Shown: positions 7,535 to 15,223 of the stretch, one piece after another
Layout: every line of letters starts with the position of its first letter
Numbering within the stretch: the first letter of the stretch is position 1
Assembly: GCA_003219345.1 (NCBI GenBank)
Contig: QHOP01000040.1
Location: 1 to 22,945 of the forward strand
Source: Verrucomicrobiota bacterium
Lineage (GTDB): Bacteria; Verrucomicrobiota; Verrucomicrobiia; Limisphaerales; AV2
Length of the DNA: 22,945 bases
Reading direction: 5' to 3'
Program-made: the position numbers and the translations under genes
Notes under the pieces: generated by a model
Database searches by the model: none
The model's input: the letters and a program-made list of their open reading frames with translations, nothing else
What the model was told of the DNA's origin: nothing

Positions 7535-7717
7535 CCTTCACCCTGACGCCTCTCCCATCCGATGGCAGAGCACCGGCGGTTGCGACCGTGCTCGTGAATT
7601 TTCCAGCGCCGCAGCCGCGCTCTCCCTCTCCTTGGGGGAGAGGGCCGGGGTGAGGGCGAGTGTTCCTCTAACTTTTTTTCTCCTTGGATCGCGCGGGCTG
7701 GGTGTAGTGCGGCAACG
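7535..7717 (-). repeat. Degenerate repeat unit plus 3' remnant of a DUF559 endonuclease gene
   Basis: From about 7571 to 7667 the sequence tracks the unit at 16310-16518, including GGTTGCGACCGTGCT, the AATTTTCC segment, CTCTCCCTCTCC and the end GGGTGAGGGCGAG. The similarity then continues past the repeat: 7668-7717, read on the minus strand, encodes LPHYTQPARSKEKKS and a stop, matching LPSYTEPVPSQGKKS and stop at the end of the DUF559 gene at 16521. Beyond 7717 the match ends. The left end (7535-7560) is weak. So this is a solo repeat that has kept about 15 codons of a lost DUF559 gene. Confidence 0.75.
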
Positions 7718-7768
7718 GCTCCCTTCGATGAAATCGTTTCGCGTCTTGCCCGAACTGGAATCTCACTC

Positions 7769-7784
7769 GCGCGAGCGCTCGCGC
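7769..7784. other. 16-base perfect palindrome upstream of the amidase gene
   Basis: GCGCGAGCGCTCGCGC is self-complementary and ends 17 bases before the GTG at 7802. It could be an operator-like site or a REP remnant. Given its GC content and setting among repeats, the second is more likely. No promoter boxes are convincing here. Confidence 0.4.
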
Positions 7785-7801
7785 TCGTTTATGCTCCACT
7801 C

Positions 7802-8593
7802 GTGAACGTCATCGCCCTGCAGCTCGATATCGCCTGGGAAAACAAAACGGCAAACTTCGACAAAGTCCGCCACCTGCTGAAGGAGGCGCAACCTGCGACA
7901 GGTTCGCTGGTCGTGTTGCCGGAGATGTTCGCCACCGGATTCACCATGAACACGGATGCCGTGGCGGAATTGTACGGGGGAAAGACGGAACAGTTTCTCG
8001 CGAGCGCGGCCAAAGAGTTCGGTGTTTGCCTGGTTGCCGGCGCGCCGATGCGCGGACGCGACGGCCGGGCGCGAAACAAGGCGCTGGTGTTTTCTCCGTC
8101 AGGCGAGTTGCTGGCTTTTTACGCGAAGATGCGACCGTTCACGCTCGGAGGCGAGTCAGAGCACTACGCGGCCGGCGAGCATCCGGTCGTGTTCCACTGG
8201 CAGGACTGGACGATTTCGCCGTTCGTCTGTTACGACCTGCGGTTCCCGGAAATTTTCCGCGAAGCAACGGCCGCGCATCAGCCGCACCTGTTTACCGTCA
8301 TTGCCAACTGGCCGGAGAAACGCATTCATCATTGGGTGCGTCTGTTGCAGGCGCGCGCCATCGAAAACCAGGCTTGCGTCGTCGGTGTCAACCGCATCGG
8401 GCGCGACCCGCAACACGTTTATACGGGGCGTTCCGTCATCGTTGATTATCACGGCGAAATCCTCGCGGACGCATGCGATCGCGAGGGCCGCATCAACGCC
8501 AGGTTGGAGCTCGCCCCCCTGCTGGAATACCGGCGAGAACTTCCGTTTCTCGCGGATATGCAGGAGAGTCCGAGTCGCCGGCAAGGCGTGTAA
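7802..8593 (+). CDS. Carbon-nitrogen hydrolase (nitrilase superfamily), omega-amidase-like
   Basis: A 263-residue cytosolic enzyme with the complete nitrilase catalytic triad: Glu41 (LPEMFATGF), Lys109 (YAKMRPF) and Cys143 (FVCYDLRFPE). Length and the motifs ARAIENQACVVGVNRIG and GEILAD fit the YafV/Nit2 branch, which hydrolyses alpha-keto acid monoamides such as those left by glutamine- or methionine-dependent transamination, and may serve in metabolite repair. The start is GTG at 7802; an upstream ATG in the same frame is not close. It is a single gene, convergent with the helicase gene; the last residues after LADMQ are poorly conserved. Substrate assignment is from the family only. Confidence 0.88.
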   Translation: MNVIALQLDIAWENKTANFDKVRHLLKEAQPATGSLVVLPEMFATGFTMNTDAVAELYGGKTEQFLASAAKEFGVCLVAGAPMRGRDGRARNKALVFSPSGELLAFYAKMRPFTLGGESEHYAAGEHPVVFHWQDWTISPFVCYDLRFPEIFREATAAHQPHLFTVIANWPEKRIHHWVRLLQARAIENQACVVGVNRIGRDPQHVYTGRSVIVDYHGEILADACDREGRINARLELAPLLEYRRELPFLADMQESPSRRQGV

Positions 8594-8612
8594 AGTTCGA
8601 GTCAGGAACACT

Positions 8613-8701
8613 ACCTGAACCGGGTGGGGCGAGACTCCGTCGAGCCCTAATTTCTATCTTCGAGATCAGGGCTCGACGGAGTCTCGCCCTACCGTTCATG
8701 G
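8613..8701. repeat. Perfect 22-bp inverted repeat between convergent genes
   Basis: Arms 8627-8648 and 8668-8689 are exact complements (GGGCGAGACTCCGTCGAG and onwards), with a 19-base loop. CTAC flanks the right arm (8689-8692) and GTTCATGG lies at 8694-8701; the left side has CCTGAAC in the matching place. As an RNA it would form a strong hairpin between two convergent genes and could end transcription from both sides, although no U-run follows. It belongs to the repeat cluster filling 8594-8964. Confidence 0.85.
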
Positions 8702-8738
8702 TCCGGATGCGCTCCCGATCTTTTTGGACTGGAGCCTG

Positions 8739-8824
8739 CCTATGAACTGGCCCCCTCACCCCTTCCCTCTCCCCATCCGATGGGGAGAGGGTGGCCGGAG
8801 GTCGGGTGAGGGGGTGGTTCATGG
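8739..8824. repeat. MITE-like hairpin with CCCTCTCCCCAT core
   Basis: Core stem of 12 perfect pairs (8765-8776 with 8780-8791) and a 3-base loop, an outer CCCCTCACC/GGTGAGGGG pair, and the terminal motif CCTATGAAC / GTTCATGG (8739-8747, 8817-8824). The same core occurs at 20664-20725, where it interrupts a DUF1080 gene. Confidence 0.87.
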
Positions 8825-8857
8825 CCCCAATGCGTGCGCAAAAGCGAAAGGGGGCTG

Positions 8858-8949
8858 CCCATGAATCGTCCGGTAGGGCGGGCTGGGCCCAACCCGCCGA
8901 GCCGCGGCGCGGTGAGGACACCGCGCTCTACCATTTCGGAGGTTCATGG
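8858..8949. repeat. Two-hairpin REP pair framed by GTAG...CTAC
   Basis: GTAG at 8873-8876 and CTAC at 8928-8931 frame two hairpins: GGCGGG..CCCGCC (8877-8898) and GCGCGGTG-AGGA-CACCGCGC (8907-8926). Outside lie CCATGAAT (8859-8866) and GTTCATGG (8942-8949). This is the arrangement of two facing REPs (a BIME) and completes the 371-base repeat cluster between the amidase and helicase genes. Confidence 0.82.
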
Positions 8950-8964
8950 TTGAGTCGGCACGGA

Positions 8965-11900
8965 CTATCTGAGAGCGCGCGGACGGACGTCCGCGGCTGC
9001 GCGGTTCCTGCTCCTCCGAGACGGACTGAACAAATCCAACTGTTCCGCATCGGGTTTCGCCCGGGGAGTGAGCTGGCTTTTGCTCCGCTCCAGGAGCTCC
9101 TGCCCGATCGCGATCACGAAAGGAGAAACGACCTGTTGGCGGAGCTGACCGCGCCAGAGCCGCTTCGTCGCGCGCGACAGGAAAAGGCGCTCGCGGGCGC
9201 GCGTCATGCCGACGAAGAAGAGACGACGTTCCTCGTCGAGATGGGCGCCTTGGGCGTCAGAGCCAAAGCGCAGTGGCAGCAAGCCGTCTTCGCAGCCGAC
9301 GATGAAGACGACCGCGAATTCGAGTCCTTTGCTGGCGTGCAGGGTGAGCAGAGACACGCGGTCGGCGCGCGGGTCCCACAAATCCTCGTCGGAGAGCAAC
9401 GCCAACTCAGACTCGAAGCGGGCAAAGTCATGGCCGCAGCTTTGTGCAAATTCCGAAATCCGAAACACGAAATCCGAAAGAAATCCGAATTCCGAATCCC
9501 GGAATGCCGAAGGAGACGGCCGGGTGTCGCGTTCCGATTTCACCTTCCGGGCTTCCTTCGGATTGCGCAAGTCGGCCTTCCGATTGTCGAGCGCGGTTTT
9601 CAAGCGGTCCGCCACCGTCAGTTCCCCGGCAAGTGCCCGCGCGACCGCCAGCAAGGTGCGCACAGATTCGCGCTCGGTCAGTGGTTCGTGCGAATGGCGT
9701 TGGAACGGAAGGCCGGAGCGGGCCAATGCCTCGCTAATCGCATCGGCTTGCGCGTCGGTTCGGTAGAGAACGGCGAAATCGTTGAACGAACAGTCGCTGC
9801 GCGCTTCGCCGGTTTCCACCCTGGCCGAATCGAGCGAGAAAAATGTGTGGCCACCAATAAGCCGTTCAATCGTATGCACGACAAACTCCGCCTCGGCTTT
9901 GTCGGACGGCGATTCGTGGACAACAATCTTCGTCGCGTCGGCGTTGAGCGCTTCGAGCAAGCGTCCTTCGACGAGAGTCGCGGGTGCGATGGTCTGGAGG
10001 GCGCCTTGCACGATGGCGCGACCGGAGCGGTAGTTGCGGTGAAGCTGCACCGTGCGAGCAGCCGGGTCATCAGCGATGAATTGCTGGAAGAAGCGCGGTT
10101 CACCACCGCGGAAGCCGTAGATGGATTGATCGGGATCGCCAATGACGCAAAGGTTGCCTCCAGGGGGAACAAGCAGCTTCACCAAACGATACTGCCGCGC
10201 GTCGATGTCTTGAAATTCGTCCACCGAGACGTGGTGGAAACGGGCGCGGTATTGAGCGAGCACATCCGGGCAGTTTTCGAGCAGTTCGACGGCGAGACGG
10301 ATGAGGTCGTCGAAATCCAGCCAGCCGCGCTCGCGCATGGCGCGCTCGTAAGCGTCAAGGACGAGCTGATCTTCTTTGGCAGGGCGGGGTGTCCCCACCG
10401 CGCCGTCTTCGGCGGGTGACGGCTCGCTCGGGACAGCGGGCCCTCCTCGTTTCAGATTGGAGACGCGTTTCAGCCACTGTGCCGCCTTGCGCTCGGAAAG
10501 TTTGAGTTTTTGCCCCAGTAATGCTCGCCGTTCCGCTTCGCCGGCGATCCGAAAGTGTTCAGCCAACCCAACGAGCCGTCCGTGCTCGCGCAGGATGCCA
10601 TAGCTCAGTCCGTGGAAAGTGGTAACCCGCACCCGGTCTGTGGACGCGGGGATGAGCCCCTCCAGTCGTTCGCGCATTTCATTGGCCGCGCGGTTGGTGA
10701 AGGTGACGGCAAGGATTTGCTTTGCGGCGACGCCTTGGTTCGTTACGAGGTACGCGACGCGATGTGTCAGCGTGCGGGTCTTGCCAGTGCCGGGTCCGGC
10801 GATGATGAGCAATGGGCCGTCCGCGATTTCTGCGGCGGCGCGTTGCTCGGAGTCAAGACCTGCGAGAGGATCGGAGGAAAGCGGGAAGGAAACAGCGGGC
10901 GCTTCATGTAACGAGAGGGAGGGCAAAGTGGAACAGGCAGCTTGCCTGTCCTTCTCAGGTGTCTGCTCCTCGGCTGATGATTTGAACAGGCTGGAAGCCT
11001 GTCCCACGTTGGCAGACTGGACGCCGGCGTCGCGTGGCGGCAAATCAAACAACAGGCTCACCGAGTTGCCCCGTATCAGTTCATCATCGCTAAACACGCG
11101 GATGATGCCATATTCACCATCGTAACCGGCCTGGCGCGTGACGCGACCCTTGCGCATGCGATCAATGCCTTCGGCGAGCAGCGTTGAACCGGCCTTGCGC
11201 AGCTCGTCCAACGGCGCGCGTTCGAGGATGAAAAGCTCGCATCCGAGTTTGCCGACGAGGTTTTCATACGCGTCAGCCACCTTTCGGCTGCCCGCGCCGA
11301 CGCGATGAATTTCCGCCAATAATTCCGGCAGCGGAACAAGGCTGCGGTACGGTTTGAGGTTCTCGTGGTGCGCACCGACAGGACGGTCGGCGAGTTCGTC
11401 CACGCGATGCATGACGCCGACGGTGAGATCCCTACCGCAGGTGGGGCAAAGGCCGCCGCGCTTCCTGGTCTCCTCCGGTTCCAGGCGCACGCCGCAGTTG
11501 CGATGTCCATCCAGGTGATATTTGCCTTCTTCGGGAAAAAACTCCACCGTGCCGCCGTAGCCGTGGCCGGTCTCCAACGCGTGACGGATGGCCCAGTAGT
11601 CGAGAGCGCAATCAAACTTGCACGCCTCGCGGCCGATCTTTCCCGGCGAATGAGCGTCGGAGTTCGAGACGAGTTGGAAGCGGTCGAGTTGCGACAGCCG
11701 CCAGTTCATTGGCGGGTCGGACGAGAGGCCGGTCTCCAGCGCGAAGATGTGCGGCGTCAGATCACCGTAGCATTCCTTGATGGAATCGAAGCCGCTCTTC
11801 GATCCGAGCACCGCGAACCAAGGCGTCCAGATGTGCGCCGGAATGAGGTAAGCGCCATCGCCGGCTTCGAGCGTGATTTCGAGCAGATCGCGCGAGTCGA

Positions 11901-12324
11901 GGCCAAGGATAGGGCGGCCATCGGCGTTGAGGTTGCCGATACCGGAAAGACGCGCGATGAAGCGCTCCGCCGTGGGGAGATCAGGCACGTAGTGAAGGTG
12001 GTGGACTTTTCGCGTCCGGTCGCCTTTTTTGTAAATCGTGGAGATCTCGACCTCCAATAGAAATCTGGTTGGGTGTTGCGCAAAGGGCGGGAACTGTTCC
12101 GCGCACCAGCGCTCCAGGTCCGCCTTCAGCCGGAACAGGCCCGGTTCCGCCGCCACGAGTTTCTCCTGGATTTCTTTAAACCAGGCCGGATGCGTGAAGT
12201 CGCCGGTGCCCAGAACAGTCACGCCTTTCTTCGCCGCCCAGAGCGCCAAGTGCTCGAGGTCGGAATCGCCGCTCGTCGCCCGCGCGTATTTGGAATGCAC
12301 ATGCAGGTCGGCGTAGAACGGCAT
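8965..12324 (-). CDS. Endonuclease Q-like PHP nuclease fused to a UvrD/PcrA-type SF1 helicase
   Basis: A 1119-residue two-part protein. Residues 1-420 form a PHP metal-dependent phosphoesterase: DLHVHS (6-11), GTGDFTHP (39-46), LEVEIS (90-95), IPAHIW (161-166), SNSDAHSP (220-227), then a cysteine cluster GLCPTCGRDL (291-300) with Cys277 nearby. This layout matches endonuclease Q, which cuts DNA 5' of deaminated bases and abasic sites. Residues 485-1080 carry all SF1A helicase motifs: AGPGTGKT (509-516), TFTNRAANEM (541-550), VDEFQDID (701-708), GDPDQSIYGFRGGEP (729-743), HRNYRSG (762-768), TLHASKGLEF (994-1003), VGMTRARERL (1038-1047). The fusion suggests incision followed by strand unwinding in repair of deaminated DNA. 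Three repeat-derived inserts lie at about 431-480, 624-650 and 928-960. It is a single gene; no good ribosome site precedes the ATG. Confidence 0.88.
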   Translation of the reverse strand: MPFYADLHVHSKYARATSGDSDLEHLALWAAKKGVTVLGTGDFTHPAWFKEIQEKLVAAEPGLFRLKADLERWCAEQFPPFAQHPTRFLLEVEISTIYKKGDRTRKVHHLHYVPDLPTAERFIARLSGIGNLNADGRPILGLDSRDLLEITLEAGDGAYLIPAHIWTPWFAVLGSKSGFDSIKECYGDLTPHIFALETGLSSDPPMNWRLSQLDRFQLVSNSDAHSPGKIGREACKFDCALDYWAIRHALETGHGYGGTVEFFPEEGKYHLDGHRNCGVRLEPEETRKRGGLCPTCGRDLTVGVMHRVDELADRPVGAHHENLKPYRSLVPLPELLAEIHRVGAGSRKVADAYENLVGKLGCELFILERAPLDELRKAGSTLLAEGIDRMRKGRVTRQAGYDGEYGIIRVFSDDELIRGNSVSLLFDLPPRDAGVQSANVGQASSLFKSSAEEQTPEKDRQAACSTLPSLSLHEAPAVSFPLSSDPLAGLDSEQRAAAEIADGPLLIIAGPGTGKTRTLTHRVAYLVTNQGVAAKQILAVTFTNRAANEMRERLEGLIPASTDRVRVTTFHGLSYGILREHGRLVGLAEHFRIAGEAERRALLGQKLKLSERKAAQWLKRVSNLKRGGPAVPSEPSPAEDGAVGTPRPAKEDQLVLDAYERAMRERGWLDFDDLIRLAVELLENCPDVLAQYRARFHHVSVDEFQDIDARQYRLVKLLVPPGGNLCVIGDPDQSIYGFRGGEPRFFQQFIADDPAARTVQLHRNYRSGRAIVQGALQTIAPATLVEGRLLEALNADATKIVVHESPSDKAEAEFVVHTIERLIGGHTFFSLDSARVETGEARSDCSFNDFAVLYRTDAQADAISEALARSGLPFQRHSHEPLTERESVRTLLAVARALAGELTVADRLKTALDNRKADLRNPKEARKVKSERDTRPSPSAFRDSEFGFLSDFVFRISEFAQSCGHDFARFESELALLSDEDLWDPRADRVSLLTLHASKGLEFAVVFIVGCEDGLLPLRFGSDAQGAHLDEERRLFFVGMTRARERLFLSRATKRLWRGQLRQQVVSPFVIAIGQELLERSKSQLTPRAKPDAEQLDLFSPSRRSRNRAAADVRPRALR
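9450..9512. repeat. ATCCGAAA-type tandem repeat inside the helicase gene
   Basis: Several copies of ATTCCGAA / AATCCGAA spaced 8-14 bases apart. On the coding (minus) strand it encodes FRDSEFGFLSDFVFRISEF (residues about 941-959), between helicase motifs IV and V. The composition is unlike the surrounding gene and no conserved helicase motif lies in it; I infer a tolerated in-frame insertion. Confidence 0.75.
10379..10456. repeat. GC-rich hairpin repeat inside the helicase gene
   Basis: Contains GGGG-TGT-CCCC and other short stems. It encodes GGPAVPSEPSPAEDGAVGT and neighbours (about residues 624-650), a proline/alanine/glutamate-rich stretch that separates VSNLK from EDQLVLDAYERAM in the 1A/1B region of the helicase. 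UvrD-type proteins have no conserved motif at this place, so an absorbed repeat is likely. Confidence 0.65.
10929..11005. repeat. Two ACAGGC REP hairpins inside the nuclease-helicase linker
   Basis: Hairpins ACAGGCA-GCT-TGCCTGT (10933-10949) and ACAGGCT-GGA-AGCCTGT (10986-11002), same orientation, 53 bases apart. They encode GQASSLFKSS and KDRQAACSTL (about residues 441-467) in the linker between the PHP and helicase parts. The same ACAGGC hairpin occurs with a CTAC flank inside the rRNA methyltransferase gene at 19903-19925. Confidence 0.8.
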
Positions 12325-12541
12325 GGAGGAGTTCTAGCGGGCAAGCCGGCGGAGTCGATGAAAAATTTTTTGAGCGTCGAAGACTCGAACGCTCCGGCGC
12401 ATAAAATGATTTTCCAAGAGACTTGGAAACGGTTAAGGGTTATGAACGTCCCGGACCGCGAACGCTTTCAATGTGTGAAGTTGATCGGGTTTCGGCATCC
12501 AACAAACGAAGAAATACGGAATTAAAGAAGTCTATTGACCC

Positions 12542-15169
12542 ATGAAAAAACGAGTCGGCTGTCTCATCCTGATCGCTTTATTAGCCACCACTGCATTCGG
12601 CGCGCAACTTACACTGAATAAGGGCGACCACATCTGTTACCTCGGCAACGCGCTCGCCGACCGGATGCAGCACGACGCCTGGCTCGAGACGCTCCTCTAC
12701 GCGAGGTTTCCCCGGCTCGACCTCGTTTTCCGCAACCTCGCCGCCTCGGGCGATGAGGTGGCGACGTGGCATCGCTCGGAAAACTTCGGCTCGCGCGACG
12801 AGTGGCTGACCAGGACCAAGGCCGACGTGATCTTCGCCTTTTACGGCTTCAACGAATCGTTCAAGGGACCGGGAGGGATCGACAAATTCAAGAGCGACCT
12901 CGACAAGCTTCTCAAAGATACAAGGACGAAGAATTACAGCGGCAAAGGCGCGCCGCGCGTCGTGCTCTTCTCGCCCATCGCCAACGAAAAGATCAATGAT
13001 CCCGACCTGCCCGATCCGAAGGCGAACAACTCCAACCTCGAGCTCTACACGGCGGCCATGGCCGACGTGGCCAAGGCGAATGACGTGCTCTTTGTGGACC
13101 TCTTCACCGTGTCGCAGCGGCTTTACGCGGAAGCGGCGAAGCAGGGACATTCGCTCACGTTCAACACGTTCCTTCTCACCGAGGCAGGCAACCAGGCGCT
13201 GGCGCCGGAAATCTTCGAAGCGCTCTTCAACGAACCCGCGCCGAAAGACCATCTTGAAAAGCTCCGCGCCGCGGTGACGGACAAATGCAACGAGTGGCAT
13301 GCGCGCTATCGCACCGTGGACGGTTACAACGTTTATGGCGGCCGTTCCAAGCTGACCTTCCCGCGCGCCGGCAAGGAAAGCCCAATGATTTCCAATTACG
13401 ACGTGATGCAGGAGGAAATGGCGCAACGCGATGTGAAGACCGAAAATCGGGACAAACGCATCTGGGCCGTGGCGCAGGGCGGCGACATAAAAGTGGATGA
13501 TTCGGTGCTTCCGCTCGTGGATACGTTGGAATCGAACAAGCAGGATGTCAGTCCGTATCTTGATCCGGAAGAGGCCATCCACCACATGACCCTGGCCGAG
13601 GGCTGTAAAGCGAGCCTCTTCGCGAGCGAAAAGCAGTTCCCCGAACTCGTCAATCCCGTGCAGATGAATTTTGATACCAAAGGACGCCTTTGGGTTGCCG
13701 CGTGGCGGAATTATCCCGAACGGACCCCGACCAGCAAAACGGGCGACAGCCTGCTGATTTTTGAAGACACGAACGGAGACGGCAAGGCGGACAAGGTCAT
13801 CCACTTCCTCGACGGTTTGAATTGCCCGACCGGGTTCCAGTTCTACAAGGACGGCGTGCTCGTCATGCAGGCGCCCGACCTGTGGTTCGTGCGCGACACG
13901 AACGGCGACGATCACGCCGACTGGAAGGAACGGGTGCTCATGGGCATGGACTCCGCCGATTCGCACCACACGGCCAACTCGATGGTGCTCGATCCCGGCG
14001 GCGCGACCTACCTCAGCGACGGCGTGTTCCATCGCACGCAGGTTGAGACGCCGGACGGCCCGGTGCGCAACATGGACGCCTGCATCTATCGCTTCGAGCC
14101 GCGCACTTACAAGTTTGAGCGCTACGTTCCCTACGGCTTCGCCAACCCGCACGGGCGCGTGTTTGATTACTGGGGCACTGACATCATCACCGACGCGACC
14201 GGCAACAACAGCTACTTCGCTCCCGCCTTCAGCGGCCACCTCGAATACCCGGCGAAGCACGCGCACATGAAGGAATTCTGGGAACGCCCCTCGCGTCCCT
14301 GCCCCGGCACGGGCCTGATTTACAGCCGGCATTTCCCGGACGACTGGCAGGGAAATTTTCTGGACTGCAATGTCATTGGCTTTCAAGGCATCTTCCGCGT
14401 GAAGGTCAGCGAGGACGGCTCGGGTCTGAAAGGCGAGTCGCTCGAGGACCTGGTGAAATCGGACGACCCGAACTTTCGCCCCGTGGCTGTGGACGTGGCT
14501 CCGGACGGCTCGATTTATTTCCTCGACTGGTCCAACCAACTTATCGGCCACATGCAGCATCACATTCGCGATCCGCACCGCGACCACGCGCATGGCCGGA
14601 TTTATCGCATCACTTACGAGGGTCGCCCGCTGCTCAAACCGGCAAAGATCGACGGCCAGCCGGTGGACAAGCTGCTCGACCTGCTCAAGGAACCGGAAAA
14701 CAACGTGCGCACACGCGCAAAAATTGAACTGGGCAAGCACCGCGCCGGCGAAGTCATTCCGGCATTGAAAAAATGGACCGCGAAACTCGACTCGAAAGAC
14801 AAAAACTACGAACACGAGCTGCTGGAGGGGCTGTGGGTACACCAGTGGCTCAACGTTGTGGACGAAGATTTGCTGAAGCGCATGCTTCGCTCGCCGGACT
14901 ATCGCGCCCGCGCCGCGGCGACGCGCGTCCTGTGCTACTGGCGCGACCGCATGCACGAGCCGCTCGCCTTGCTCGAAGTCCAGGCCAAGGACGAGAGTCC
15001 GCGCGTTCGCCTCGAAGCCGTGCGGGCGTGCAGCTTCTTCAAGACCGCCAAGGCGGCGGAAGTCGCTTTGGCTGTGCTCGACAAGGAAGCCGACCCGGAC
15101 AAACCGGATTACTACATCAAGTACTGCCTCGACGAGACGATGAAGCAGCTTGATAAATATACGAAGTAG
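12542..15169 (+). CDS. PVC-type membrane-bound dehydrogenase with SGNH-like and HEAT domains
   Basis: An 875-residue exported protein (signal peptide 1-20, cut near AFGA). Residues about 22-250 have an SGNH-hydrolase-like fold: ICYLGNALADRMQ, RNLAASGDEV, FYGFNES, LLTEAGNQAL. The nucleophile serine position reads Asn and the usual DGIHL histidine motif reads FNTFLL, so this domain is probably not catalytic. Residues about 345-720 are the beta-propeller of the PVC 'membrane-bound dehydrogenase' family (VNPVQMNFDTKGRLWVAAW, IFEDTNGDGKADK, GFANPHGRVFDYW, VDVAPDGSIYFLDWSN). HEAT repeats follow to the C-terminus. There is no CxxCH heme site; the heme and copper domains lie in the protein encoded at 17219-19012. 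Substrate unknown; a sugar or polyol is plausible. Confidence 0.9.
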   Translation: MKKRVGCLILIALLATTAFGAQLTLNKGDHICYLGNALADRMQHDAWLETLLYARFPRLDLVFRNLAASGDEVATWHRSENFGSRDEWLTRTKADVIFAFYGFNESFKGPGGIDKFKSDLDKLLKDTRTKNYSGKGAPRVVLFSPIANEKINDPDLPDPKANNSNLELYTAAMADVAKANDVLFVDLFTVSQRLYAEAAKQGHSLTFNTFLLTEAGNQALAPEIFEALFNEPAPKDHLEKLRAAVTDKCNEWHARYRTVDGYNVYGGRSKLTFPRAGKESPMISNYDVMQEEMAQRDVKTENRDKRIWAVAQGGDIKVDDSVLPLVDTLESNKQDVSPYLDPEEAIHHMTLAEGCKASLFASEKQFPELVNPVQMNFDTKGRLWVAAWRNYPERTPTSKTGDSLLIFEDTNGDGKADKVIHFLDGLNCPTGFQFYKDGVLVMQAPDLWFVRDTNGDDHADWKERVLMGMDSADSHHTANSMVLDPGGATYLSDGVFHRTQVETPDGPVRNMDACIYRFEPRTYKFERYVPYGFANPHGRVFDYWGTDIITDATGNNSYFAPAFSGHLEYPAKHAHMKEFWERPSRPCPGTGLIYSRHFPDDWQGNFLDCNVIGFQGIFRVKVSEDGSGLKGESLEDLVKSDDPNFRPVAVDVAPDGSIYFLDWSNQLIGHMQHHIRDPHRDHAHGRIYRITYEGRPLLKPAKIDGQPVDKLLDLLKEPENNVRTRAKIELGKHRAGEVIPALKKWTAKLDSKDKNYEHELLEGLWVHQWLNVVDEDLLKRMLRSPDYRARAAATRVLCYWRDRMHEPLALLEVQAKDESPRVRLEAVRACSFFKTAKAAEVALAVLDKEADPDKPDYYIKYCLDETMKQLDKYTK

Positions 15170-15223
15170 CCGCTGAACGCAGGTTAATTATCAGGTTAGT
15201 CGCTTCCACCCATCCCAATATAA

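Noticed and set aside
8613..8701. Strong hairpin considered as a true bidirectional rho-independent terminator.
   Set aside because: No T-run follows either arm, and the same design recurs as a repeat elsewhere, so it was filed as a repeat with possible terminator effect.
7210..8950. Dense palindromes between genes, considered as a CRISPR array.
   Set aside because: No regular repeat-spacer period: units differ in sequence and length and are internally palindromic, and no cas genes are present.
8791..10419. Plus-strand frame of 542 codons opposite the helicase gene.
   Set aside because: It starts within repeats and mirrors the helicase frame in GC-rich DNA; the minus strand holds all SF1 motifs.
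12581..14956. Minus-strand frame of 791 codons opposite the PVC dehydrogenase.
   Set aside because: A shadow frame of high-GC coding sequence; the plus strand has a signal peptide and family motifs throughout.
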